Positions 7,611-15,044 of a stretch of DNA of 64,000 nt are shown here, in pieces. A program made the translations under genes and the position numbers. This DNA is from UBA4782 sp034430215 (GTDB lineage: Bacteria > Chloroflexota > Anaerolineae > Anaerolineales > Anaerolineaceae). How positions within the stretch are numbered: the stretch's first letter is position 1; the number at the start of each line of letters is the position of its first letter. The notes under the pieces were generated by a model. It was not told where the DNA came from. It saw nothing but the letters and a program-made list of their open reading frames with translations, and did not search any database. Location of the stretch: NCBI GenBank assembly GCA_034430215.1, contig DAOUFE010000019.1, positions 496,001 to 560,000 on the forward strand. The letters run 5' to 3'.

Positions 7611-10181
7611 ATGAGCGACGATGTAACCCCAATTCGACAGCAATATTTGCAAATTAAACGCCAATACCCAGATGCAATTGTTTTTTTTCGTTTGGGCGAT
7701 TTTTATGAAACCTTTGACCATGATGCAGAGATCACTTCGCGCGAATTGGATATTGTTCTGACTTCACGCGGAGTTGCTAAAGGCACCCGTATCCCAATGG
7801 CAGGTATCCCATATCATGCGGTGGAAAATTATCTGGCACGCCTGATCGAAAAAGGATATCATGTTGCAATTTGCGAACAGGTAGGTGACCAGCCAATCAA
7901 AGGCCTTTTTAGCCGCGAGGTAGTGCGCGTTGTAACACCTGGTACCATCATCGAGCCAGGTTTATTACAAGCTGGTCGTAATAATTACCTCGCATCCTTA
8001 TGTATATTGGAAGATAAAGCTGGCATTGCTTACGTAGACATCACAACAGGTGATTTCTATACTTGTGAACTATCTGAATCGGGCTTCTTGAACCAGGTGA
8101 GGTCAGAATTGATCCGACTTGATCCAGCGGAAATTCTCATCCCCCAGGATACTGCCCTACCAAACGGTGATTCTTTCCATATAACACAACTTCCTGTCTA
8201 TAAATTTGAACCAGGCCGTTGTGCCGAAGTCTTGAAAGAGCAATTCAACGTTTCGACTTTGGATGGCTTTGGTTTACATGGAGTATCTGTGGCAATTCGG
8301 GCAGCAGGAGCCATCATTCAGTATCTTCAGGAAACGCAGCCACAGGCTTTGCCTTTGCTGACCAGCATCTCAACTTATGATTTGCATGAATTTATGACCC
8401 TTGATGCAGCCACACGACGAAATCTTGAATTGGAACAAACCATCCGAACTGGAAGTGTGCAAGGTTCTCTTCTAGGAATGTTGGATCACACAATTACCAT
8501 GATGGGAAAAAGATTGATCCGTCAATGGGTCAGCAAACCATTATTGGACATTTCTGCCATCAACAATCGGCTGGATTGTGTGGAATTTCTCACCCAGCAA
8601 GGCATGCTGCGTGCAGAGATTCGATCCTCTCTCAAATCCATTCATGATATGGAACGCCTGACAAACCGTATTATTTCAGGGAATGCCATCCCAAGAGAAG
8701 CGAGTGCTTTACGGTCAACCCTTGATACTCTGCAATCTTTCTTAAGAATTGTTGCTCCTGCTGCTAATAGCCCTTTACAATCGATACTGCGCCATATTCA
8801 ACCCCACGAAGAAGAGCTGCAATTATTACAAAAAGCCATTTCTGATGAACCACCAGCTACTCTACAAAACACCGGCATCATCCGACCAGGTTATTCAGAA
8901 GAGCTTGATAACATCATCGCAGCATCGCAAAACGCTCGCCAATGGATTTCGAACCTCGAACAAGTAGAACGCGAACGCACAGGAATAAGAACCCTTAAAG
9001 TAGGGTTCAACAAGGTTTTTGGTTATTACATCGAAATTTCACGTTCTTTAGCTGATCAGGCACCTCCTGAATATATTCGCAAACAGACTCTTGTCAATGG
9101 TGAACGATTCATCACGCCAGAAATGAAAGAATATGAATCGGTCGTTCTGAATGCTGAAGAAAGAATTCACGATCTTGAGGTAAAGCTCTTTAAAGACATG
9201 TGTGCCGCTCTGGCGAAATCCAGCTCTCAACTTCTGGAAACTTCTCGTGCACTGGCAGAAATTGATGTTATTGCATCGCTCGCAGAAGTGAGCGTACTGA
9301 ATAGTTATACCCGCCCAGAAATACTGGACAATAATACTTTGGAGATTCACAACGGAAGGCATCCGGTTGTTGAACAAGCTCTGGAAGGTTCCCGATTCAT
9401 CCCAAATGATGCTATCTTTGAACCCGGAGAAGTAGTAAGGATCATCACTGGACCAAATATGAGTGGTAAAAGCACCTTCTTGCGTCAGGTAGCCCTGATC
9501 ACCTTGATGGCCCAAATGGGTTGTTTCGTTCCTGCATCACAAGCCAGACTCGGATTAGTTGACCGTATTTTTACCCGTATTGGAGCACAGGATGAAATCC
9601 ATTCAGGGCAATCTACCTTTATGGTAGAAATGATCGAAACCGCAAACATCTTGCACCACGCCACTGAACGTAGCCTGCTTATTTTGGATGAAATTGGACG
9701 CGGCACCAGCACTTATGATGGTGTTTCGATTGCCTGGGCTGTAATCGAATATATTCACAACCACCCGCATTTGCGCGCAAGAACATTATTCGCCACCCAT
9801 TACCATGAGCTCACCCAACTGGCAGAATTACTGCCAGGGATCCGAAATTATAATGTTGCGGTTTCTGAAGCTGATGGGAAAGTCGTATTTTTACACCGAA
9901 TCGTCCCGGGTGGTGCTGACCGATCTTATGGTATTCATGTAGCTCAATTAGCAGGATTACCCAAACCCGTTATCCAACGTGCAAGTGAAATTCTTCATGA
10001 ATTGGAAATATCATCTGGAAAAGCAAAACAATACACCCCAGATCTATCTCAGCAACTGACTTTATTCCCAGAAACAAATCCATTAGTGGATGAGTTAAAA
10101 GGTCTGGATATGAACAGTATGACGCCAATTGAAGCGCTGAATCTACTATACGAATGGCAGAAAAAGTATCTGCAGAATTAA
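7611..10181 (+). CDS. mutS: DNA mismatch repair protein MutS
   Basis: An 856-residue MutS1, the mismatch-recognising ATPase of DNA repair. The mismatch-reading motif FYE is at residues 31-33 (RLGDFYETF). The core and clamp domains follow. The ATPase domain has Walker A GPNMSGKST near 614, the DEIGRGTSTYDG Walker B/signature near 690 and the conserved FATHYHEL. The C-terminus (EWQKKYLQN) is short but normal. The ATG at 7611 gives the usual start (TPIRQQYLQIK). An in-frame TTG at 7593 sits at leaderless distance from TATAAT and would add six residues. No mutL is adjacent. The stop codon overlaps that of panE. Confidence 0.96.
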   Translation: MSDDVTPIRQQYLQIKRQYPDAIVFFRLGDFYETFDHDAEITSRELDIVLTSRGVAKGTRIPMAGIPYHAVENYLARLIEKGYHVAICEQVGDQPIKGLFSREVVRVVTPGTIIEPGLLQAGRNNYLASLCILEDKAGIAYVDITTGDFYTCELSESGFLNQVRSELIRLDPAEILIPQDTALPNGDSFHITQLPVYKFEPGRCAEVLKEQFNVSTLDGFGLHGVSVAIRAAGAIIQYLQETQPQALPLLTSISTYDLHEFMTLDAATRRNLELEQTIRTGSVQGSLLGMLDHTITMMGKRLIRQWVSKPLLDISAINNRLDCVEFLTQQGMLRAEIRSSLKSIHDMERLTNRIISGNAIPREASALRSTLDTLQSFLRIVAPAANSPLQSILRHIQPHEEELQLLQKAISDEPPATLQNTGIIRPGYSEELDNIIAASQNARQWISNLEQVERERTGIRTLKVGFNKVFGYYIEISRSLADQAPPEYIRKQTLVNGERFITPEMKEYESVVLNAEERIHDLEVKLFKDMCAALAKSSSQLLETSRALAEIDVIASLAEVSVLNSYTRPEILDNNTLEIHNGRHPVVEQALEGSRFIPNDAIFEPGEVVRIITGPNMSGKSTFLRQVALITLMAQMGCFVPASQARLGLVDRIFTRIGAQDEIHSGQSTFMVEMIETANILHHATERSLLILDEIGRGTSTYDGVSIAWAVIEYIHNHPHLRARTLFATHYHELTQLAELLPGIRNYNVAVSEADGKVVFLHRIVPGGADRSYGIHVAQLAGLPKPVIQRASEILHELEISSGKAKQYTPDLSQQLTLFPETNPLVDELKGLDMNSMTPIEALNLLYEWQKKYLQN

Positions 10182-11221
10182 TGCATAGCTGCCAGGTCTG
10201 CAAGGAATTGTCCAGGGTTTCCAAGATATTTCTGTCCGTCTATTTCTCCTGACGCAATTCCAAGCAATGTATCATTCATGAATTTGTTCACAGGTGTCTT
10301 TACCCCAGTTTTTTCGCCAAATCGGGCAACCGCTCCATTCAAATAATACACTTCACTTTGTTTTTTCCCAGCCTTGATATCCAATAACAAAGAAGGTAGT
10401 TTTTCACCTCTAGCTCTACTTGCGGATCTTGCCATGATGGGTCTTGCAATCGAACCTGGAAAATGCGTGAATAGGAGTGTCATGATCTTTACTGGTGTAC
10501 CAGGTATATCAAGCACCCGTAAACCTAATGCCCGCATAACATTGGAAACCTCGATCATCTGTTGTGCTTCAACAGCATATAACTGCGGATCATTCATTAT
10601 AACAGTTGGCTGCATTTGCAAAATTGCAGCCTGAGCATTTGTAAGCAGGTTTGAGATCATCTTCGACCACTTCATGCTTAATGCATCTTCATAAGCAAAT
10701 TGCCTTGCACGCAGGCTGCCAATGTTAAATAAAGTAATAACCTCTGATAATATAGGAGAATTACCCGCTAGCCCAATCCCACGTAAGCGTTCTACAACAA
10801 CTTCACCTGCCCTGCTTCGATAGATCGCTGTTGCGACACTTCCATAGAGGGTTTTATCAATCCCTACCAAATTTTGTATGAGGATTTCGTTTTCCACACC
10901 ATTTTGAAGGCTCAATATAGGTGGCAATAACGCAACGACATCTTTCAATTGCTGCAACAGTCCTGCAGTATCAAAAGATTTCACAGCCATGATACCCAGG
11001 TCAAATGGTTTTACTGTGCTGAGTTCACCTTCAGTAGAAATGCATTCTGGATGATGGATATGGATTTCATCTTTTTTAACAAGCTTTACATGCAATCCAT
11101 TTTGTCGAATGAATGCACATGTCTCTGGACGATCATAAAAAACCACATCCGCTCCAGCTTTCTTTAAGCTACAGCCAATATAGGTGCCCACTGCCCCAGC
11201 GCCAAAAATGATTATTCTCAT
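10178..11221 (-). CDS. panE: 2-dehydropantoate 2-reductase family protein
   Basis: A 347-residue ApbA/PanE family NADPH-dependent reductase. Ketopantoate reductase makes pantoate for pantothenate and CoA. The Rossmann motif GAGAVG is at residues 7-12. SLQNGVENE matches the family's catalytic asparagine loop, and the conserved lysine is in MKWSKMISN. The C-terminal helical domain is complete. Paralogs with other 2-oxo acid substrates are common, so specificity is inferred. The start overlaps the fmt stop (ATGA), and the stop shares the bases TTAA at 10178-10181 with the mutS stop on the other strand. Confidence 0.85.
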   Translation of the reverse strand: MRIIIFGAGAVGTYIGCSLKKAGADVVFYDRPETCAFIRQNGLHVKLVKKDEIHIHHPECISTEGELSTVKPFDLGIMAVKSFDTAGLLQQLKDVVALLPPILSLQNGVENEILIQNLVGIDKTLYGSVATAIYRSRAGEVVVERLRGIGLAGNSPILSEVITLFNIGSLRARQFAYEDALSMKWSKMISNLLTNAQAAILQMQPTVIMNDPQLYAVEAQQMIEVSNVMRALGLRVLDIPGTPVKIMTLLFTHFPGSIARPIMARSASRARGEKLPSLLLDIKAGKKQSEVYYLNGAVARFGEKTGVKTPVNKFMNDTLLGIASGEIDGQKYLGNPGQFLADLAAMH

Positions 11222-12129
11222 ACCCAGTCTCTTGCTCCCCTGATAAACTCACTGCCAGTCATTGGCCGTTTACCCGCTGGTTGGACCTGGTCAAAAATCA
11301 ACCATCCATCTTTCATTGCAATAGCAGGTAACGAATCAACAATCCTTCTTTCCCCTGGGCAAGTTATTTTAGATGTTTTTCCATGAGCCTGGATAATTTT
11401 CAATGGGGCATCTTTCCAGACCATTCGAACACCAGGCCAGGGCGTAAAAGCCCGAATTTGGTTTATCGCTTCATTGAAAGAAACTGAATAATCTAATAAA
11501 CCATCATCCTTATGGATTAACCGCGAATATGTTGCCAGACTATCATCCTGAGCAATTGGGGTGATTTCACCTGCTGTATACCTGGGAATAACATCAAGGA
11601 GTAAATTTGCTCCTATTGCTGAAAGCCTGTCTTGAAGTGTCTGAGCATTATCCTCAGGGCGAATTTTTTCCTCAATCTGGGCAAGGATAGGACCGGTATC
11701 TATTCCTGCGTCCATTTTCATGATCGTTACCCCTGTGATTTTATCTCCAGACAATAATGTATATGGGATAGGCGAAGCCCCACGCCAGCGCGGAAGTAAA
11801 GAAGGATGAACATTAATGCAACCATACTTGGGTAAATCCAACACATTCTGCTTGATTATTTGTCCATATGCAGCAACAATGATCAAATCTGGTTTCCACG
11901 AAGACAAAATCTCAAAAACCTGTGGATCACGCAATTTGATAGGTTGAATTACTGTTATTCCCAGGGAGTCAGCTAGAGTTTTTATTGGAGGTGGGGTTAG
12001 TATTTTCCCCCTTCCAGCAGGCTTGTTTGGCTGCGTTATTACACCTTTAATGGGATAACGTTCATACAGCTTTTCTAATATGGGAATGGAAAATTCAGGA
12101 GAACCCATGAAAACGATGTTAAATTCCAT
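11218..12129 (-). CDS. fmt: Methionyl-tRNA formyltransferase
   Basis: A 303-residue enzyme that formylates initiator Met-tRNA with 10-formyltetrahydrofolate. The start MEFNIVFMGSPEFSIPIL is typical. The catalytic Asn-His-Asp set is visible in INVHPSLLPRWRGASPI and MDAGIDTGPIL. The C-terminal tRNA-binding OB domain (residues 205-300) includes NQIRAFTPWPG. Two adjacent ATGs (12132 and 12129) are possible. The second lies six bases from a TAAAAT box and is preferred. It overlaps panE by four bases. No def gene is adjacent. Confidence 0.95.
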   Translation of the reverse strand: MEFNIVFMGSPEFSIPILEKLYERYPIKGVITQPNKPAGRGKILTPPPIKTLADSLGITVIQPIKLRDPQVFEILSSWKPDLIIVAAYGQIIKQNVLDLPKYGCINVHPSLLPRWRGASPIPYTLLSGDKITGVTIMKMDAGIDTGPILAQIEEKIRPEDNAQTLQDRLSAIGANLLLDVIPRYTAGEITPIAQDDSLATYSRLIHKDDGLLDYSVSFNEAINQIRAFTPWPGVRMVWKDAPLKIIQAHGKTSKITCPGERRIVDSLPAIAMKDGWLIFDQVQPAGKRPMTGSEFIRGARDWV

Positions 12130-12135
12130 CATTTG

Positions 12136-12141
12136 ATTTTA
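12136..12141 (-). promoter_or_regulatory. Probable -10 box of fmt, leaderless
   Basis: TAAAAT on the minus strand lies six bases upstream of the ATG at 12129, with no Shine-Dalgarno sequence between. It repeats the spacing seen at moaC and lipM. Confidence 0.45.
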
Positions 12142-12170
12142 ACACTCTTTTTCCAAATAGTTTTCCATAC

Positions 12171-12198
12171 TTGCTATGTTATGAAAATAATGTAAAAT
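12171..12198 (+). promoter_or_regulatory. Promoter of the DUF4870 gene
   Basis: TTGCTA at 12171-12176 and TAAAAT at 12193-12198 are separated by 16 bases. The start codon follows 44 bases later behind a GGAGG ribosome-binding site. Confidence 0.5.
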
Positions 12199-12242
12199 GA
12201 ATTATCAATTTATGAGGAAAAACTACGTATCGGAGGTCTCCT

Positions 12243-12572
12243 ATGTCTGAACAAATGTACACACCACCAACTGATGTAACTCAAGACGATAAAACGATGG
12301 CATTATTAAGTTACATCTTCCCACTTATTGTTCCACTCATCGTCCTGCTCAGCGAAAATCGAAAAAACCGACCAATTCAACGATTACACGCCGTGCAAAG
12401 CCTGACATTAACCGTTATTTCTCTCATTGTTAGCATTACTGTCATTGGTGCATGCCTGAGTCCTGTACTTTATATTTGGGGTATCGTTGTTGGTGTGAAT
12501 GCATATCAGGATAAACAAATGGCTATTCCTTTTGTTTCAGATTTCGTAAAGAAGCAGGGTTGGGTACACTAA
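12243..12572 (+). CDS. DUF4870-type small membrane protein
   Basis: A 109-residue protein with a short soluble N-terminus and three hydrophobic stretches (about 23-38, 52-70 and 72-88). RLHAVQSLTL in the second helix region is the characteristic DUF4870 (Tic20-like) motif, where H and Q are typical. Its function is unknown. It has a strong ribosome-binding site (GGAGGTCTCCT before ATG) and a clear terminator downstream, so it is a single-gene unit. Confidence 0.85.
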   Translation: MSEQMYTPPTDVTQDDKTMALLSYIFPLIVPLIVLLSENRKNRPIQRLHAVQSLTLTVISLIVSITVIGACLSPVLYIWGIVVGVNAYQDKQMAIPFVSDFVKKQGWVH

Positions 12573-12611
12573 TAATTCCATCTCCACTTAGGAATTAATA
12601 GCAAACATATG

Positions 12612-12645
12612 AGCGATCACCAGATTATCAGGTGGTCGCTTTTTC
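12612..12645 (+). terminator. Rho-independent terminator after the DUF4870 gene
   Basis: Arms AGCGATCACC and GGTGGTCGCT pair over ten positions with one G-U pair around a nine-base loop, followed by TTTTC. Confidence 0.85.
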
Positions 12646-12718
12646 TATTTACGTCATTTTTAATTTTCACATGGTGTGATGTTTTCAGTTTCAGGTAAAA
12701 TAATGCCCAGGAGAATTT

Positions 12719-12976
12719 ATGGAAGAAATACAAACAAAGAAATTGATCGTTTATGGTACACAATGGTGCGGAGATTGCCGTAGAACGCACTCATTTCTCG
12801 ACGAAAATAAGATCGAGTATATATGGATCGATATCGAAGATAATTTACAAGCACAAAAATTAGTACGAAAGATCAACCGGGGAAATTGTAGTGTTCCTAC
12901 ACTTGTCTTTCCTGATGGTTCTATTCTTACTGAACCCTCTAATCAGGAACTGGCAAAAAAATTAGGGATACACTAG
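12719..12976 (+). CDS. Glutaredoxin-like thiol-disulfide protein
   Basis: An 85-residue single-domain glutaredoxin fold. The active site WCGDC (C17 and C20) follows the first strand (KLIVYGTQ). The conserved cis-proline is in NCSVPTLVFPDG, and the C-terminus ends with the expected helix. CGDC differs from classical CPYC and resembles mycoredoxin/NrdH-like proteins in bacteria lacking glutathione. Its electron donor is unknown. TAAAAT at 12696-12701 and AGGAGAATTT before the ATG supply promoter and ribosome-binding site. Confidence 0.88.
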   Translation: MEEIQTKKLIVYGTQWCGDCRRTHSFLDENKIEYIWIDIEDNLQAQKLVRKINRGNCSVPTLVFPDGSILTEPSNQELAKKLGIH

Positions 12977-12983
12977 AAAGAAT

Positions 12984-13223
12984 TTACCCTTTACCATTCC
13001 GCACTTTTTTTACCAGCCAAATAGTGAGTGCCCCCAAAAACAAACCAAAACCAATAGTGACCAACCCAATTCCTGATTTTACTTTTTCAACCCGTAAATA
13101 AGTAGGATGCATGATCTTCTTATAAACATAGTCAACGAAACCAGGGTCTGGTTGGATTTGGTTTAATGTTGTGGCAAGTTTTGATTCCAGATGCATTTCA
13201 CTATCAATAGATCCGGTAGTCAT
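12984..13223 (-). CDS. Small single-span membrane protein downstream of an ECF sigma factor
   Basis: A 79-residue protein with a soluble N-terminus (ESKLATTLNQIQPDPGFVDYVY), one membrane segment at about 50-70 (IGLVTIGFGLFLGALTIWLV) and a basic tail. It is preceded by AGGGGTGA at good distance. It lies 94 bases after the sigma factor gene on the same strand. The PDPGFV phrase resembles the start of small proteins coded next to ECF sigma genes in this phylum. An anti-sigma role is possible by position only: no zinc-binding HxxxCxxC motif is present. Confidence 0.7.
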   Translation of the reverse strand: MTTGSIDSEMHLESKLATTLNQIQPDPGFVDYVYKKIMHPTYLRVEKVKSGIGLVTIGFGLFLGALTIWLVKKVRNGKG

Positions 13224-13317
13224 TGTTCACCCCTATCAGAAATTGCGTTAGTAAAGTATTTATCAACACAAATATTTTGAGAGAAATTAATCAACGAATG
13301 GTTGTAGATTTTCACTT

Positions 13318-13908
13318 TCATTTTTCCTGCTTATCCAAATAATACTTTAATGATATGAGTGTTCGATGGTATAAGCTTTTGATTGCTCCTTCACTACGAC
13401 CCATAATCACAGCGATTTCTAGATTAGAAAGATGCTCGACGAACTTGAGAATGATGAGCTGTTGTCTATCGGGTGTAAGTTTATGAATTGCAGATAAAAG
13501 TTCATCATTTTCTTGTGTTACGATCAGTGCAGTCTCAGGTAGATCACCAGGAGCATGAATATCAAGATGGTCTTCCAGGTTTACTTCATTTTTTCTCTTG
13601 CTATCACGATGGTAGTTAGCCACCAGATTATGAGCAATACGATAAAGCCATGCAGAAATAGGCAATCCCATATACTTATATGAAGATATGTGCCCATATG
13701 CTCGATGAAATACTCTTGCACTTAAGTCTTCTGCGTCGTGTTGATCACCCGTGCGGTAATATATATAGTTATAAATTGCGGTTATATACCTTTGATAGAT
13801 CACTCCAAAAGCTTCATTATTTCCTTCCGAAGCCAGTTGAACAACTACTTCATCGGATAAGCTTTCCATGTTAGAGTAATCATTTTGACTACTTATCATT
13901 TTAAACAC
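13318..13908 (-). CDS. ECF RNA polymerase sigma factor
   Basis: A 196-residue sigma-70 family protein of the ECF group. Region 2 covers about 25-95 (AFGVIYQRYITAIYNY, then AEDLSARVFHRAY and SAWLYRIAHNLVANYHRD). Region 4 covers about 130-188 (LTPDRQQLIILKFVEHLSNLEIAVIMGRSEGAIKSLYHRTL). The start is uncertain: GTG at 13908 is the longest option and ATG at 13899 is next, neither with a clear ribosome-binding site. The downstream membrane protein at 12984 may be its regulator. Confidence 0.9.
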   Translation of the reverse strand: MFKMISSQNDYSNMESLSDEVVVQLASEGNNEAFGVIYQRYITAIYNYIYYRTGDQHDAEDLSARVFHRAYGHISSYKYMGLPISAWLYRIAHNLVANYHRDSKRKNEVNLEDHLDIHAPGDLPETALIVTQENDELLSAIHKLTPDRQQLIILKFVEHLSNLEIAVIMGRSEGAIKSLYHRTLISLKYYLDKQEK

Positions 13909-14135
13909 TCATGAAAGCATAACGTTTCAAAAGACTTGCTTTCCTTCCAATTCTATCTCGAAATTCACCTTAATTTTACCTGTTTATTGATCAAATCGAA
14001 CAAAAACTATAGGAACGCCATTGATTGGATGAACTTTTTATTGTGGAAATCTTTCAATTGGCATAAACTAATTGTGTCAAGTATTTATTTAGGCACATAT
14101 TCATGTTTGAAAAATAAATAAGGAAGGGAGTAAAA

Positions 14136-14969
14136 ATGAAACACCTTGAATCACAATGGACCTCAAATAATCAGGTGAAATTCTATGTACAGGAATGGTT
14201 GCCTGATGGAGAAATTGTTGCTTCAATAACCCTCGTTCATGGAATTGGCGAACATAGTGGCAGGTATCAATCCATGGCAGAGTATTACTGCAGCAAGGGC
14301 ATATCAATCCTGTCTTACGATCAACGTGGTCATGGAAAAACTGAGGGAAAACGCGGGCATATTCGATCGTATGATATTGCAGCCGATGATATTGATCATT
14401 TTTTGCAAGAAAACCTTCTGCGTCATCCAAATATTCCCCATTTCATTTATGGTCATTCGCTCGGAGGAGCAATGGCACTTTACTATTGCCTTACTAATAA
14501 GCCAGATATTAATGGTGCAGTGATTTCCGCACCCGGGTTAGCACCCGGTACGCCTTTCCCTCCAATTATCATGTTTTTTGCAAAGATACTTGCCAAAATT
14601 TCGCCATCATTTACCATGTCCAATCGCCTTGAACGAAAATATCTTTCGCGAGATCCTCAAGTAGAGCAGATTTATAGCAACGATCCCCTCGTTCATGATC
14701 AAGTTTCTGCAAGTTTAGGGATGGATCTTATTACAAAAGGTGCATGGATGGTTCAAAACGCTGCTTCCTTGGAAATTCCTACTTTACTAATGTATGGCAC
14801 TGATGACCATTTAGTAAACCTGTCATCGATTCGTGAATTTATAAAGCATGCAAAGCCATCATTGTTAGTAAAGGAATGGGATGGCTTTTATCATGAAATT
14901 CATAACGAACCAGAAAAACAACAGGTTTACGACTATGTAATAAATTGGATTAAAAGCAAGCTAACCTAG
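14136..14969 (+). CDS. Alpha/beta hydrolase, monoacylglycerol lipase/lysophospholipase type
   Basis: A 277-residue serine hydrolase of the Hydrolase_4 group. The oxyanion region is HGIGEHSGRY, followed by SYDQRGHGKTEGKRGHI. The nucleophile is in GHSLGGA (Ser about 108), the acid in YGTDDHLV and the histidine in GFYHEIHNE. No signal peptide is seen, so it is cytosolic and likely acts on monoacylglycerols or lysophospholipids. GGGAG lies seven bases before the ATG. It lies downstream of a 227-base stretch (13909-14135) in which I see no gene. Confidence 0.88.
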   Translation: MKHLESQWTSNNQVKFYVQEWLPDGEIVASITLVHGIGEHSGRYQSMAEYYCSKGISILSYDQRGHGKTEGKRGHIRSYDIAADDIDHFLQENLLRHPNIPHFIYGHSLGGAMALYYCLTNKPDINGAVISAPGLAPGTPFPPIIMFFAKILAKISPSFTMSNRLERKYLSRDPQVEQIYSNDPLVHDQVSASLGMDLITKGAWMVQNAASLEIPTLLMYGTDDHLVNLSSIREFIKHAKPSLLVKEWDGFYHEIHNEPEKQQVYDYVINWIKSKLT

Positions 14970-14980
14970 TCACCTGTCAC

Positions 14981-15009
14981 TTGACCCGGTGAATTCGCCG
15001 GGCTACAAT
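14981..15009 (+). promoter_or_regulatory. Promoter of the SHMT-GcvT gene with a dyad in its spacer
   Basis: TTGACC (14981-14986) and TACAAT (15004-15009) are separated by exactly 17 bases. The spacer is almost filled by CCCGGTGAATTCGCCGGG (14985-15002), an 18-base palindrome with one mismatched pair. It could be an operator, or a hairpin ending the upstream hydrolase transcript, though no T run follows. Confidence 0.65.
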
Positions 15010-15044
15010 AATTTTGCTTGTATAGTTCCTATTAGGAGATTTCT

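Noticed and set aside
9048..9515. 155-codon minus-strand frame inside mutS
   Set aside because: Antisense to a conserved part of MutS, and its composition mirrors the real gene.
13936..14121. 61-codon plus-strand frame between the sigma factor and hydrolase genes
   Set aside because: No ribosome-binding site, an unusual composition rich in N, K, F and W, and no recognisable pattern. The stretch 13909-14135 is treated as non-coding.
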